A stretch of DNA of 64,000 bases from Frankia sp. RB7 (GTDB lineage: Bacteria > Pseudomonadota > Alphaproteobacteria > Rhizobiales > Xanthobacteraceae). The position numbers and the translations under genes were made by a program. This document shows, one piece after another, positions 36,271-46,826 of this stretch. Under the pieces are notes generated by a model. It ran no database searches. It worked only from the letters and a program-made list of their open reading frames with translations, and was not told where the DNA came from. The stretch is taken from contig JAUEPE010000001.1 of NCBI GenBank assembly GCA_030403585.1, positions 434,001-498,000 of the forward strand. Direction: 5' to 3'. How positions within the stretch are numbered: the first letter of the stretch is position 1; each line of letters begins with the position of its first letter.

Positions 36271-37149
36271 TCACTCCACCAGTAGCACGTCCACGGCAAC
36301 GCCGAGCTTCTGCTTCGGCGAGCCGACGATGATGCCGTCCACGGGGGACACATCGGAGAAGTCGCGGCCGACCGCCAGGACGATGTGATCGCTGGCGACC
36401 AAGAGATCGTTGGTCGGATCGAAGTCGATCCAGCCGAGCTCCGCCCCGCACCACAGCGACACCCAGGCATGCGTCGCGTCCGCGCCCTGCATGCGCGGCT
36501 GGCCGGCGGGCGGAATGGTACGCAGATAACCGCTGACATAGGCGGCAGGCAGGCCGAGCCCGCGCAGCCCTGCGATCATCACATGGGCAAAATCCTGGCA
36601 GACGCCGTGGCGCTTGTCGAAGACCTCGTTGAGCGGTGTCGAAATCACGGTGGCCTTGGGATCATAGCGAAACTCGGTGCGGATGCGGTGCATGAGATCG
36701 ACCGCACCGCCGAGGATGCCCGCGCCCGCCGCAAAGCTCTCAGCAGCATAGGCACTGACGGGACGCAACACCGGCACCAGCGGGCTCGCAAAGACATAAC
36801 CGACCGGCGAGGACGGCCCGAGGCTCGTCGCTTCAAACGCGACGTCGCGGATGCTCTCCCAGGACGGGCTCGCGGCATCGCGCGCCGGCGGCTTGCGCGA
36901 GACTGAGACGCGCGAGCGCGAGTCGATGCGCAAATTGCGATGCGCGGCCTCGATCACGATGCTCTCGGTCAGCGTGCCGAAGAAATCGCGGCGGACGTTG
37001 CGCTCGGACGGGCGCGGACGGATCTCGATCTTGTGCGAGATCAGCTCCTGGCCGCTGCCGTCCCTCGGCTCGAGCCGCAGCGTGCAGCGGGCGAAGCTGA
37101 CCGGGCTTTCGTATTCGTAGGTGGTGACGTGCCTTATGTCGTAGATCAC
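36271..37149 (-). CDS. Transglutaminase-like cysteine peptidase family protein
   Basis: A 292-residue protein with an N-terminal beta-rich bacterial transglutaminase N domain (MIYDIRHVTTYEYESPVSFA onward) and a transglutaminase core with an intact triad C184 (HGVCQDFAH), H227 (ATHAWVS) and D244 (IDFDPTND). Proteins of this type are encoded beside circularly permuted ATP-grasp/alpha-E proteins in many bacteria and were proposed to cleave or cross-link peptides made by the ATP-grasp partner. The start overlaps the stop of the fusion protein gene by four bases, confirming an operon. Confidence 0.9.
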   Translation of the reverse strand: MIYDIRHVTTYEYESPVSFARCTLRLEPRDGSGQELISHKIEIRPRPSERNVRRDFFGTLTESIVIEAAHRNLRIDSRSRVSVSRKPPARDAASPSWESIRDVAFEATSLGPSSPVGYVFASPLVPVLRPVSAYAAESFAAGAGILGGAVDLMHRIRTEFRYDPKATVISTPLNEVFDKRHGVCQDFAHVMIAGLRGLGLPAAYVSGYLRTIPPAGQPRMQGADATHAWVSLWCGAELGWIDFDPTNDLLVASDHIVLAVGRDFSDVSPVDGIIVGSPKQKLGVAVDVLLVE

Positions 37150-39668
37150 GCCAGCCCCGTCAGCTTTTCCGGCCGGCTCGCATTGGTGCCGTGCGGGAAG
37201 TAATGCAGCCCGATCGCCTCAGCAAGGCCGAGCAGATCCTGCTCCAGCGCGAACAGGTTCTTGACCTCGAGCTTCTCGGCTTCGGCGGTCGCGAGCATGG
37301 ACTGCACCGCCACCGCAAGCCGCTGCGGCTGCTCGATCAGGCCGTGCTCCTTCAGGCTTGGCAGTGCCGCGATATGCTCGTTCAGTGTCGTCACCTGGAA
37401 CGCCACCGAACGCGGATTGTAGGGATCGAGCACGGCGAGGTCGCGCACCGGCGCCAGGATCGGCGCCAGCAGATAGCGCGAGCGATAGGTGATCTGGGAA
37501 TCCACCAGCGTCAGCAAAATGTCGAGGTCCTCGTCGCCGGCCTCGTCATAAGCAAACTGTCGCGCAAAACGCGCCGTGTTGATCGCGCGCTCGGTGCGGC
37601 GGCCAATATCGAGGAAGCGCCAGCCGGCGGCGCGGTTCATGTTCTCCTGCGCCAGGCCTGCGAAGCTCGCCAGTTCCTGCAGGGTCAGCTCGGCTGCGCT
37701 CAGCACGCTGTCGTCGTCCTCGACCTCGTAGGAGAGCCGTTCCGCCATCTCGGTTATGACCTGCCAGGCGTCGGGCGACAGCCGCTCGCGCAAGGAAGTC
37801 GCGGTACGCTGCGCCGAGCGCACCAGCGACAGCGCCGAGCCGAAACGCTCCGCGCTCTGCAACGCTTCGGCGACAATGCGCCCCGGCGTCGCGCGCGAGG
37901 TCTGCGAGATCGCGCCCCAGGTCACCAGCAGGCGCTGGATCCGTTCGCCCGATTGCAGCGAGGCCGCGGTGCCCTTGTTGGGTCCGCTCGGCGAGCCCAG
38001 CGCGCGCACCAGCCGCAGCGTCGCCTCGGCGCGTTCGAGATAGCGACCGAGCCAGAACAGATTGTCGGCGGCGCGGCTCGGCAGCACACCGGCGATGCGG
38101 CGAATGCGGACCTTGTCGGTCGCCGGCAGCAGCGACGCGGTGGCGACCTTCTTCTCCGAGATCACCCAGACGTCGGCGGAACGTGCGCCGTCCCCCATCG
38201 ACACCGCGCGCGCATCGGCCTGCTCGGCGATCCGGCAGAAGCCGCCGGGCATGATGGCCCAGCCTTCCGGCGTCGCGGCAGCAAACACGCGCAGCACGAA
38301 AGGACGCGGCGTGATCTGCCCCTGCTCCCACACCGGCATGGTGGAAAGACGCACCACCTCCTGGCCGACATAGTCCATGCCGCGCGCGGCGATGGCGTCG
38401 GTCAGGCGCTGGCGTCCGGCGGCGTCGAGCTCGCTTGCGAGCACCGGGCCGTTGCTGTCGAAGCCGGGAACGCCACGCCGATAGGCGCCCTCGATCGCGA
38501 CCTGGTCGAGCCGCGACAACACTTCGTCGCGCGCCGACTTCTGTCCGCACCACCAGGTCGCGATGTGCGGCATCTTCAGCTCTTCGCCGAGCAGGCGACG
38601 GCTCAGGGCCGGCAGGAAACCGAGCATCGCGCGCGCCTCCAGCACGCCCGAGCCCGGCATGTTGGCGACGACGACGCCGTCCTTGCGCAGCACGTCGATC
38701 AGGCCGGGCACGCCGAGATGCGAGGAGGCATCGAGCTCGAGCGGATCGAGCGAATTGGAATCGACACGGCGCAGCAGCACGTCGAGCCGCTTCAACCCCG
38801 CGACCGTGCGGATGTGAATGCGATTGTCGCTGACGGCGAGATCGTCGCCCTCGACCAAGAGGAAGCCGAGATAGCGCGCCAGCGTCGCGTGCTCGAAATA
38901 GGTTTCGCTGAAACTGCCGGGCGAAAGCACACCGATCCGCGGCTCGTCGCGATCGGCACGCGCGCGAAGGCTATCGCGAAACGCCTCGAAGAACGGCGCG
39001 ACGCGCGGCACGTTCATCGACTTGTAGAGATCGGAGAAGGCGCGCGACAGCACCAGACGGTTTTCCAGCGCATAGCCCGCGCCGGACGGCGCCTGCGTGC
39101 GGTCGCCGAGCACCCACCAGCGGCCGTCGGGCCCGCGGCCGACATCGGCGGCATAGAGGGAGAGGTAGCGGCCTCCCGGCGGCGGCACGCCGCAGACGGG
39201 ACGGAGATATTCGGGGCTGCCGGCGATCGCGCCGGCCGGCAGCGCGCCTTCCGCGACCAGCCGCCCCTCGCCATAGATATCGCGCAGCACGAGCTCCAAG
39301 AGTTCGGCGCGCTGGGTGATGCCGGCAGAGAGCTGCTTCCAGTCGGCCTCGTCGATCAGCAGCGGCAGATGGCTGAGCGACCACGGCCGGTCGGCACTGT
39401 CGCCGGGGGCGCGGTAGGTGACGCCGGCCTCGCGGAGGTGACGGTCGGCCATGCCGAAGCGCCGCTCGACCTCGTCAGGCGCGAGGCCGCCGAAGGCATC
39501 GAAGAAGCGGCTCCAGACCGCGCGCGGGGCGCCGTCGGGCCCCAGAAACTCGTCGGGGATGCCGGGCAGGCGGCGATAGTCGCGGACCCATTGCGCGAGG
39601 CGGCGCTGGCCTTCGCGCTGACCTTGTGCCTTACCCGCCTTGCCCTGTTCGGCTGCGCCCTCGCCCAT
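37146..39668 (-). CDS. Circularly permuted ATP-grasp / alpha-E domain fusion
   Basis: An 840-residue protein. Residues about 25-490 form the circularly permuted ATP-grasp domain (formerly DUF404/DUF407; AAGVTYRAPGD-like start, IGVLSPGSFSETYFEHATLARYLGFLLVEGDDL, GVPGLIDVLRKDGVVVANMPGSGVLE). Residues about 505-840 are an alpha-E domain (formerly DUF403), starting at AADNLFWLGRYLERAEATL. In many genomes these are two adjacent genes; here they are fused. The ATP-grasp part is predicted to make amide bonds, perhaps of a peptide tag. It overlaps the small transglutaminase gene by four bases, and the DUF2126 transglutaminase gene lies 27 bases upstream. Confidence 0.92.
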   Translation of the reverse strand: MGEGAAEQGKAGKAQGQREGQRRLAQWVRDYRRLPGIPDEFLGPDGAPRAVWSRFFDAFGGLAPDEVERRFGMADRHLREAGVTYRAPGDSADRPWSLSHLPLLIDEADWKQLSAGITQRAELLELVLRDIYGEGRLVAEGALPAGAIAGSPEYLRPVCGVPPPGGRYLSLYAADVGRGPDGRWWVLGDRTQAPSGAGYALENRLVLSRAFSDLYKSMNVPRVAPFFEAFRDSLRARADRDEPRIGVLSPGSFSETYFEHATLARYLGFLLVEGDDLAVSDNRIHIRTVAGLKRLDVLLRRVDSNSLDPLELDASSHLGVPGLIDVLRKDGVVVANMPGSGVLEARAMLGFLPALSRRLLGEELKMPHIATWWCGQKSARDEVLSRLDQVAIEGAYRRGVPGFDSNGPVLASELDAAGRQRLTDAIAARGMDYVGQEVVRLSTMPVWEQGQITPRPFVLRVFAAATPEGWAIMPGGFCRIAEQADARAVSMGDGARSADVWVISEKKVATASLLPATDKVRIRRIAGVLPSRAADNLFWLGRYLERAEATLRLVRALGSPSGPNKGTAASLQSGERIQRLLVTWGAISQTSRATPGRIVAEALQSAERFGSALSLVRSAQRTATSLRERLSPDAWQVITEMAERLSYEVEDDDSVLSAAELTLQELASFAGLAQENMNRAAGWRFLDIGRRTERAINTARFARQFAYDEAGDEDLDILLTLVDSQITYRSRYLLAPILAPVRDLAVLDPYNPRSVAFQVTTLNEHIAALPSLKEHGLIEQPQRLAVAVQSMLATAEAEKLEVKNLFALEQDLLGLAEAIGLHYFPHGTNASRPEKLTGLA

Positions 39669-39695
39669 GCGCCTCTCCCTGCCCCACCATCATAC

Positions 39696-42600
39696 TCATT
39701 GCAGGAGCGGTGTCCGCAAGTCGAGGGTCAGCGGGAATTCATTTGTGCGTTCCTCGGGCGGCGGCTGCATGGGGCCTGGCGTATGGCCGTGGTCCTGGAA
39801 GCGCGCCAGCCGTCGCGCCTCGGCCTCGTAGGTGTTGACCGGCTTGGTGTCGTAGCTGCGGCCGCCGGGATGGGCGACGTGATAGACACAGCCGCCGAGC
39901 GAGCGGCCATTCCAGGTGTCGATCAGGTCGAAGGTCAAGGGCGCATGGACGGGAATGGTCGGGTGCAGGCCGGAGGCTGGCTGCCAGGCCTTGAACCGGA
40001 CGCCGGCGACGGCTTCCCCGGAGCGTCCGGTCGACGTCATCGGCAGGCGGCGGCCGTTGCAGCTGATGACGTGACGGCCCTCGATGAAACCTTCCGCCTT
40101 GACCTGCAGCCGCTCGACCGACGAGTCGACATAGCGCACGGTGCCGCCGGCCGAACCCTCCTCGCCCAGCACGTGCCAGGGCTCCAGCGCCTGGCGCAGC
40201 TCCAGGGTCACGCCGCCATGATGGATGCGGCCAAAGGCGGGGAAGCGGAATTCGAGCTGGGCCAGATACCATTCCGGCTCGAACGGATAGCCGGCGCCCT
40301 TGAGCTCGGAGAGCACGTCCTGAAAATCTTCCCAGATGAAATGCGGCAGCATGAAGCGATCATGCAGCGCGGTGCCCCAGCGCACGAACTTGCCTTGTTG
40401 CGGCTCGCGCCAGAGTTTTGCGATCAGCGCGCGGATCAGAAGCTGCTGCGCCAGCGACATGCGCGGATCCGGAGGCATTTCGAGCGCGCGGAATTCGACG
40501 AGGCCGAGACGGCCGGTGGGACTATCAGGCGAATAGAGCTTGTCGATGCAGATCTCGGCACGATGGGTGTTGCCGGTGATGTCGACCAGCAGATGCCGGA
40601 ACAGCCGGTCGACCAGCCACAGCGGCGTCTGGTAGCCCGGCGGCGGCACGTGCGAGAGTGCGATCTCGAGCTCGTAGATGCTGTCGTGACGGGCTTCGTC
40701 GATGCGCGGCGCCTGGCTGGTCGGGCCGATGAAGAGACCGGAGAAGAAATAGGACAGCGACGGATGTCGCTGCCAGTACAGCACCAGGCTCTTCAACAGA
40801 TCAGGACGGCGCAGGAACGGCGAGTCCGGCGGGCTCGAGCCGCCGACCACGACGTGATTGCCGCCGCCGGTGCCGGTGTGGCGGCCGTCGACCAGGAAGC
40901 GGTTCGCGCCGAGGCGTATCTTGCCGGCATCCTCATAGAGCCCGACGGTGATGTCGACCGCTTCGCGCCAATTCTTTGCCGGCTGAACGTTGACCTCGAT
41001 GACGCCGGGGTCAGGCGTCACCTTGATAACCTCGATGCGCGGGTCGAACGGCGGCGCATAACCTTCGACATGGACCTGGAGCTGCATCTCCTCGGCCGTG
41101 GCTTCGACCGCCGCGATCATCTCGAGATAATCCTCGATACGCTCGACCGGCGGCATGAACGCGCAGATCACGCCGTCGCGGACTTCGATCGACAGCGCCG
41201 TGCGGACGGGGACGGACATATTGAGCTTCTCGGGCGCGACCCGCGACGGCGGCGATTTCGGGCGCTCCGGGAGTGTGAACACCGGCAGCTTGCCGCGCGC
41301 CTCCATCGGATCCTGCTCGACGATGTAGGGATATTCACTGGGCGGTACGTGGCCGAGCGAACCGATCGGCAAGCGCAGGCCGAGAGGCGAATCGCCCGGC
41401 ATCAGGAACAAATGATTGCGCCGGAGTTGCCAGCGCTCGCTGCGCCAGCGCGGCGGCGCGTTCCAGCGCTGCACCGGCAGCACGTAGCCGCGCGGCTTGC
41501 GGAGGCCCTCATCGAACACCCGCGCCATGCGCGCGCGCTCCTCCGGATTGGACAATTTGGAATCGGAGGGATCGACGTTGACGGGAAGCTCTGCCTCCTT
41601 CAGCAACCAGTAGGCGGTGTCCTCATAGGCTGGAACGATGTAGCCGGGATCGAGCCCGAGCCGCGCCGCCGTGCCCTCCATGAAATCCTCGGCGTCCTCG
41701 GTCACGGCGCGCTTGGGATTCTCGATCCTGGCGATGAGGTCGCCATTCTTCCAGATCGGCACGCCGTCCTTGCGCCAGTACAGGCCAAAGGCCCAGCGCG
41801 GCAGGCTCTCGCCCGGGTACCATTTGCCTTGGCCGTAATGCAGCAGGCCACCGGGCGCGAAGCGCGTGCGCAGGCGGCGGATGAGATCGTCGCCGAGCGC
41901 GCGCTTGGTCGGGCCGACCGCTTCGGTGTTCCACTCCGCGGCTTCGAGATCGTCGACCGAAACGAAGGTCGGCTCGCCGCCCATGGTGAGCCGCACGTCC
42001 TGCGCGGCGAGATCGCCATCGACCTGCTCGCCGAGATCGTTGAGCCGGCCCCAGGACTCGTCGGAGAACGGCTTTGTGATGCGCGGCGCTTCGCGGATGC
42101 GCCGGACGCTCATGTCGAAGGCGAAGTCGACCTCGGCAAAGCCGGCACCGCCCGAGATCGGCGCCGCCGAGCGGTAGTGCGGCGTGGCGGCAACCGGGAT
42201 GTGCCCCTCGCCTGCGAGCATGCCGGAAGTCGCGTCGAACCCGATCCAGCCCGCACCCGGCAGATAGACCTCGGCCCAGGCATGCAGATCGGTGAAGTCG
42301 TTCTCCACCTCCGGCGGTCCCTCGATCGGATCGATGTCAGGACGGATCTGGATAAGATAACCGGAGACGAAACGGGCCGCGAGGCCGAGATGGCGGAAGG
42401 TCTGGATCAACAGCCATGCGGAGTCGCGGCACGACCCGGCCGCGGAGGAGAGCGTCTCCTCAGGCGTCTGGACGCCCGGCTCCATGCGAATGACGTAGCG
42501 GATCTTCTGCTGCAGCTCCCTGTTCAGGTCGACCAGGAAGTTGACGGTATTCGGGGCTTCGCGCGGGATCGAGGCGAGATATTTTGCGAATGCGGGATCG

Positions 42601-42968
42601 GGCGGGATGGTCTCGAGATACGGCGCCAGCTCCTTCTTGAGGTCCTTCGTGTATTCGAACGGAAAGCTGTCGGCGTAAGGTTCGACGAAGAAGTCGAACG
42701 GGTTGACCGTGGTCATCTGCGCCGTGAAGTCGACCTCGATCTTCAGCTCGGTCGTCTTCTCCGGGAACACGTAGCGCGCGACCCAATTGCCTAGCGGATC
42801 CTGCTGCCAGTTCACGAAATGATTGGCCGGCGTGACCTTGAGCGAATAGCTCAGGATCGGCGTGCGCGTGTGCGGCGCCGGCCGCAGGCGGATGGTTTGC
42901 GGTCCCAGATCGATCGGGCGGTCGTATTTGTAGTGCGTGACGTGGTTCAATGCGACGTAGATCGACAC
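39696..42968 (-). CDS. Transglutaminase / DUF2126 large protein
   Basis: A 1090-residue protein if the GTG at 42968 ([17 protein letters not shown]) is the start, which matches where the family usually begins; an upstream ATG at 43025 would add 19 codons. The N-terminal third is a transglutaminase with N-domain and triad C180 ([14 protein letters not shown]), H229 (DLHAWAEVY) and D245 (IGFDATSG). The rest is DUF2126 ([55 protein letters not shown]). It heads the three-gene set with the CP-ATP-grasp/alpha-E fusion and the smaller transglutaminase. Confidence 0.92.
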   Translation of the reverse strand: MSIYVALNHVTHYKYDRPIDLGPQTIRLRPAPHTRTPILSYSLKVTPANHFVNWQQDPLGNWVARYVFPEKTTELKIEVDFTAQMTTVNPFDFFVEPYADSFPFEYTKDLKKELAPYLETIPPDPAFAKYLASIPREAPNTVNFLVDLNRELQQKIRYVIRMEPGVQTPEETLSSAAGSCRDSAWLLIQTFRHLGLAARFVSGYLIQIRPDIDPIEGPPEVENDFTDLHAWAEVYLPGAGWIGFDATSGMLAGEGHIPVAATPHYRSAAPISGGAGFAEVDFAFDMSVRRIREAPRITKPFSDESWGRLNDLGEQVDGDLAAQDVRLTMGGEPTFVSVDDLEAAEWNTEAVGPTKRALGDDLIRRLRTRFAPGGLLHYGQGKWYPGESLPRWAFGLYWRKDGVPIWKNGDLIARIENPKRAVTEDAEDFMEGTAARLGLDPGYIVPAYEDTAYWLLKEAELPVNVDPSDSKLSNPEERARMARVFDEGLRKPRGYVLPVQRWNAPPRWRSERWQLRRNHLFLMPGDSPLGLRLPIGSLGHVPPSEYPYIVEQDPMEARGKLPVFTLPERPKSPPSRVAPEKLNMSVPVRTALSIEVRDGVICAFMPPVERIEDYLEMIAAVEATAEEMQLQVHVEGYAPPFDPRIEVIKVTPDPGVIEVNVQPAKNWREAVDITVGLYEDAGKIRLGANRFLVDGRHTGTGGGNHVVVGGSSPPDSPFLRRPDLLKSLVLYWQRHPSLSYFFSGLFIGPTSQAPRIDEARHDSIYELEIALSHVPPPGYQTPLWLVDRLFRHLLVDITGNTHRAEICIDKLYSPDSPTGRLGLVEFRALEMPPDPRMSLAQQLLIRALIAKLWREPQQGKFVRWGTALHDRFMLPHFIWEDFQDVLSELKGAGYPFEPEWYLAQLEFRFPAFGRIHHGGVTLELRQALEPWHVLGEEGSAGGTVRYVDSSVERLQVKAEGFIEGRHVISCNGRRLPMTSTGRSGEAVAGVRFKAWQPASGLHPTIPVHAPLTFDLIDTWNGRSLGGCVYHVAHPGGRSYDTKPVNTYEAEARRLARFQDHGHTPGPMQPPPEERTNEFPLTLDLRTPLLQ

Positions 42969-43072
42969 GGGGTGCGGTACTCCAGCAGCTTTTTTGAGCA
43001 GAACACCGCTGGTGACCTCGATCAAGCATTAACAACGGGCAGACCGTGCCTATGGCACGGGCTGCGCGCTCA

Positions 43073-44596
43073 CTACATGGTCGCGCCCAGCACCCAGGGC
43101 GCGAACTCGGCGCCGCCGAAATCGAAGCTTTCGCTCTTGGTCGGCTGGCCGGATGCGGTCTTGAGGATGAGATCGAAGATGCGCTGGCCGCACTCCTGCA
43201 CGCTCTCCTCGCCTTCGAGGATGGTGCCGCAATTGACGTCCATGTCCTCTTCCATGCGCTTGTACATGGGCGTGTTGGTGGCAAGCTTGATCGAGGGCGC
43301 GGGCTTGCAGCCGAACACGCTGCCGCGGCCCGTGGTGAAGCAGACGAGGTTGGCGCCCCCGGCGACCTGGCCGGTGGCCGCGACCGGATCGTAGCCGGGC
43401 GTATCCATGAACACGAAGCCGCGCTTGGTCACGGGCTCGGCGTAGCGGACCACGTCGACCAGATTGGTGGTGCCGGCCTTGGCCATCGCACCCAGCGATT
43501 TTTCCAGGATGGTGGTGAGACCGCCGGCCTTGTTGCCGGGGCTCGGATTGGCGTTCATCTCGGCGCCTTCGCGCGTCGTGTATTCGTCCCACCAGCGCAT
43601 GAGATCGACCAGCTTCTCGCCGACCTCGCGGCTCACCGCACGACGCGTCAGCAGATGCTCGGCGCCGTAGGTCTCGGGCGTCTCCGACAGGATCACGGTG
43701 CCGCCGTGACGCACGATGAGATCGCTGGCGGCACCGAGCGCCGGATTGGCCGACACGCCGGAATAGCCGTCCGAGCCGCCGCATTGCAGCGCCACGGTGA
43801 GTTCGCTCACCGGCACGGACTCACGCTTGACCTTGTTGGAGTCAGCGAGCGCCTCGCGCACGAACGCAATGCCGGCTTCCACCGTCTTGCGGGTACCGCC
43901 GACTTCCTGAATGTCCATCGCGCGCAGACGGCCGGCGAGCTTCTGCTCTTCCATCAACCCACCGATCTGGTTTACCTCGCAGCCGAGGCCGAGCACGATG
44001 ACGTGGGAGAAGTTGACGTGCCGCGCGTAGCCGCCGAGCGTGCGGCGGAGCAGCGCGAGCGGCTCGTTCTGCGTCATGCCGCAACCGGTCTTGTGCGTCA
44101 GCGCCACCACGCCATCCACATTCGGGAAGTCGGCGAGCGGATTGTCGCCGGTGAAGGGATTCTTCTTGAAGACGTCGGCGACGAGGCTCGCAACATGCGC
44201 GCTGCAATTCACCGAAGTAAGGATGCCGATATAGTTGCGCGTGGCGACGCGGCCGTCCGGGCGGCGGATGCCTTCGAAGGTCGCCGGCAGGTCGAAATTC
44301 GGCGTCGGCTTGACGTCGACGCAATAGGCGTAGTCCTTGGCGAAGTCGCCCATGCCGATATTCTGCACGTGCACGTGCTGGCCCGGCGCGATCGGCGCGG
44401 TGGCAAAGCCGATGATCTGGCCGTAGCGGATGACAGGCTCGCCCACCGCGATCGGCTTGATCGCAACCTTGTGGCCGGAGGGAATGCGCTCGACCGTGGT
44501 CACGCCGTCGGCCACCAATGTCCCCGGCGGCAGGCTCGCGCGCGCGATCAGCACGCCATCAGCGGGATGCAGGCGGATGACGGGGCTGATGGTCAT
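43073..44596 (-). CDS. UxaA family altronate/galactarate-type dehydratase
   Basis: A 507-residue dehydratase. An N-terminal SAF domain (about 1-90) contains VGEPVIRYGQIIGFA, and the UxaA core follows (DGRVATRNYIGI, THKTGCGMTQNEPLALLRRTLGGY, ALQCGGSDGYSGVSANPALG). Members dehydrate sugar acids such as D-altronate or D-galactarate to 2-keto-3-deoxy sugar acids. The ATG at 44596 follows AAGGAGA. It is last in a minus-strand operon with a 2-keto-acid aldolase upstream, which fits a dehydratase-aldolase sugar-acid route. Confidence 0.9.
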   Translation of the reverse strand: MTISPVIRLHPADGVLIARASLPPGTLVADGVTTVERIPSGHKVAIKPIAVGEPVIRYGQIIGFATAPIAPGQHVHVQNIGMGDFAKDYAYCVDVKPTPNFDLPATFEGIRRPDGRVATRNYIGILTSVNCSAHVASLVADVFKKNPFTGDNPLADFPNVDGVVALTHKTGCGMTQNEPLALLRRTLGGYARHVNFSHVIVLGLGCEVNQIGGLMEEQKLAGRLRAMDIQEVGGTRKTVEAGIAFVREALADSNKVKRESVPVSELTVALQCGGSDGYSGVSANPALGAASDLIVRHGGTVILSETPETYGAEHLLTRRAVSREVGEKLVDLMRWWDEYTTREGAEMNANPSPGNKAGGLTTILEKSLGAMAKAGTTNLVDVVRYAEPVTKRGFVFMDTPGYDPVAATGQVAGGANLVCFTTGRGSVFGCKPAPSIKLATNTPMYKRMEEDMDVNCGTILEGEESVQECGQRIFDLILKTASGQPTKSESFDFGGAEFAPWVLGATM

Positions 44597-44633
44597 GGGA
44601 GTCTCCTTCGGTCTTCTGACTTCACCTCGCCCC

Positions 44634-44790
44634 GTTCTTACGGGGAGAGGTCGGATCGCGACTGGCGATGCATCGTCCGGGGCGATCCGGGTGAGGGGCA
44701 AGCCGCGCGCTCGATCGTTAGTTCAGTACGTGTTGAGAGAGGCCCCTCACCCCAACCCTCTTCCCGCAAGTGCGGGGAGAGGGAGAGGAG
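44634..44790. repeat. Cluster of intergenic palindromic repeats
   Basis: The space between the aldolase and dehydratase genes is filled with inverted repeats, including ccccg/cgggg near 44641, and gtgaggggc (44691-44699) against gcccctcac (44742-44750). Its right end repeats the gcaag-centred hairpin style seen at 25114 and 50387. Confidence 0.65.
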
Positions 44791-44795
44791 AGAGC

Positions 44796-45572
44796 TCAGG
44801 CCTTGCCGCCAGCATCCTTGCGGGTCGCGTTGACCTGCATCTTGGCGTAGGTCGTCATCAGGCCGACCTCGTTCGAGAGCGTCACCAGCTTGAAGCCCAT
44901 GTTGATGGCACGCGCCGCGCCTTCGGCGCCGCTGCAATGGATGCCGGCGTTGAGGCCGCGCTTGCTGCTCTCCTTGATGATCTTGTCGTAGATCGCGAGG
45001 ATCTCGGGCTCGCTGCGGTCGAGCTTCGGCTCGAGGCCGTAGGAGAAGCCGAGATCGGACGGACCGATATAGACGCCGTCGATACCCTCGACGTCGAAGA
45101 TCGCTTCCATGTTTTCGACCGCGGTCTTGGTTTCCATCATCGGCAGCAGCACGATGTCGTCGTTGGCCGTCTTCTGGTAGGAACCTGCGGTGCCGTACAT
45201 GCCGGCGCGGATCGGGCCGTTGGAGCGCACGCCCTTCGGCGGATATTTCGAATACGAGACGAGGTTCTTGGCTTCCTGCGCCGTATTGACCATCGGGCAG
45301 ATCACGCCATAGGCGCCGCCGTCGAGCACCTTGCCGATGATGCCGGGCTCGTTCCAGGGCACGCGGACCATCGGGGTCACCGGATGCTTGTCCATCGCCT
45401 GGAAGCACTGCACCATCGACTGATAATCCTGCACGCCATGCTGGATGTCGACGGTGACGCTGTCGAAGCCGCATTGCGCGATCATCTCAGCGGAGAAGCC
45501 GGAGGGAATCGCGAGCCACGCGTTGACCACGGCCTTGCCAGACTTCCAGATTTCCTTGACCTTGTTCGCCAC
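44796..45572 (-). CDS. HpcH/HpaI family aldolase
   Basis: A 258-residue class II aldolase. The metal and substrate site is visible: VDIQHGVQDYQSM, VRVPWNEPGIIGKVLDGGAYGVICPMVNT (in parts), LLPMMETKTAVENME with the metal Glu, and VYIGPSDLGFSYG with the metal Asp. The family includes HpaI, which cleaves 4-hydroxy-2-ketoheptanedioate in homoprotocatechuate breakdown, and GarL, which cleaves 2-keto-3-deoxyglucarate. Both roles fit the context: hpaHFED lie 7-11 kb away, and a UxaA dehydratase follows directly. Confidence 0.9.
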   Translation of the reverse strand: MANKVKEIWKSGKAVVNAWLAIPSGFSAEMIAQCGFDSVTVDIQHGVQDYQSMVQCFQAMDKHPVTPMVRVPWNEPGIIGKVLDGGAYGVICPMVNTAQEAKNLVSYSKYPPKGVRSNGPIRAGMYGTAGSYQKTANDDIVLLPMMETKTAVENMEAIFDVEGIDGVYIGPSDLGFSYGLEPKLDRSEPEILAIYDKIIKESSKRGLNAGIHCSGAEGAARAINMGFKLVTLSNEVGLMTTYAKMQVNATRKDAGGKA

Positions 45573-45725
45573 GTTGCCTTCCTTCTTCGTTGTTTGGACC
45601 GTGTTTTTGGACCGTTGTTAGGACCGTCGTCACCAGCCGCGCGCCGCGACAGCACGACCTCGTTGTTACCGCGAACCGGGTCGCCGCGCTACGCTCGCAA
45701 TTACGCAAGACCTATGCGGCACGAC

Positions 45726-46811
45726 CTATGCGGTCGCCCTCTGGATGCTGACTTCGCTGACGCCGACCTCGCGGGCGGTGTTCACTATCGCCGCCCAGGT
45801 GTCATCCGGCAAGGGGATGCCGTTTTTGCTGCGTTCAGCCCTGGTTTTGCGCTCAGGATCGCCGGGAATCAGCACCTGATCGACCCCCGCCATCGGCTTG
45901 GTGGCACGGATGAAGTCGGTATAGCGCGTGACCTCTGCATCGAACACATGGGAGGTATCGACCACCTTCGGATCGATATAGAAGGCCAGCATGCCGTTGG
46001 CGAAGCGGCGGTCGCCCGAGGTAGCCCCGGTTCCGGTCAGCGCGCCGCCAAGCAGCTCGCACATGAAGGCAAGGCCCGAGCCCTTGTGGTCGCCAAAGGC
46101 GCGGATCGCGCCCGTGCCCTTGGTGTGATCGCGCGGTCCTTCCGGCGTGAACGGGCCGTAGAGCACGACCGGGTCCTCGCGCAGGCTACCGTCGGCATCG
46201 ACCAGCGCGCCCTTCGGCAGCTTCTTGCCGCCGCGGCTTGCGACCAGCACCTTGCCTTCTGCGACGACCGAGGTGGCAAAATCCAGCACGATCGGGTCCT
46301 GGCCCGCGCGCGGGATGCCGACACAATAAGGCGCGGTGGACAGCCGCTTCTCGACGCCACCGAACGGCGCCACCAGCAGCGAACCCGCGGCATTGACGAA
46401 ATGCACGGAGACCAGGCCTTCGGCAGCCGCCATCTCGGCCCAGTCGCCGACGCGGCCGATATGGCCGGCATTGCGCAGTGCAACAGCAGCAAGCCCCGCC
46501 TTCTTGCATTTCTCGATGCCGATCCGGACCGCTTGCGGCGTCACGGTCTGACCGTAGCCGAACTTGCCGTCGACCACCGCGAGCGAGGGCGTGTCGACGA
46601 CGATTTCGGCGGTCTGGTTCGGAACCACGAAACCCGTCTTCAGCCATCGGATGTAGACGGGCACACGGATCACGCCATGGCTGTCATGGCCAGTGAGGTT
46701 CGCTGTCGTCAGGTAAGTCGCGATCCGCTTCGCCTCTTCCGGCGAGGACTGAGCATGGCCGAAGACCTCGCCGACGAAATCGATGAGATTCTGGACCTGG
46801 ATCGTGACCAT
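45726..46811 (-). CDS. Ldh family (malate/L-lactate-type) dehydrogenase
   Basis: A 361-residue NAD(P)-dependent dehydrogenase of the type-2 malate/lactate family. Visible are the N-terminal helical arm (SSPEEAKRIATYLTTANLTGHDSHGVIRVPVYIRWL, with the HDSHG motif), AVVDGKFGYGQ, RNAGHIGRVGDWAEMAA, PFGGVEKRLSTAPYCVGIP and HKGSGLAFMCELLGG. The ATG at 46811 (MVTIQVQNL) has GGGAGAG eight bases upstream; ATGs two codons further up are less likely. It sits between livF and the aldolase, so it probably oxidises or reduces a 2-hydroxy acid in the same pathway. Confidence 0.9.
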   Translation of the reverse strand: MVTIQVQNLIDFVGEVFGHAQSSPEEAKRIATYLTTANLTGHDSHGVIRVPVYIRWLKTGFVVPNQTAEIVVDTPSLAVVDGKFGYGQTVTPQAVRIGIEKCKKAGLAAVALRNAGHIGRVGDWAEMAAAEGLVSVHFVNAAGSLLVAPFGGVEKRLSTAPYCVGIPRAGQDPIVLDFATSVVAEGKVLVASRGGKKLPKGALVDADGSLREDPVVLYGPFTPEGPRDHTKGTGAIRAFGDHKGSGLAFMCELLGGALTGTGATSGDRRFANGMLAFYIDPKVVDTSHVFDAEVTRYTDFIRATKPMAGVDQVLIPGDPERKTRAERSKNGIPLPDDTWAAIVNTAREVGVSEVSIQRATA

Positions 46812-46826
46812 GAGCAAACTCTCCCG

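Noticed and set aside
37191..42794. Open frame of 1,867 codons on the plus strand
   Set aside because: It is antisense to the transglutaminase/ATP-grasp genes, whose family motifs are clear. Long stop-free antisense frames are expected in high-GC coding sequence, and its product is a low-complexity Arg/Gly/His text.
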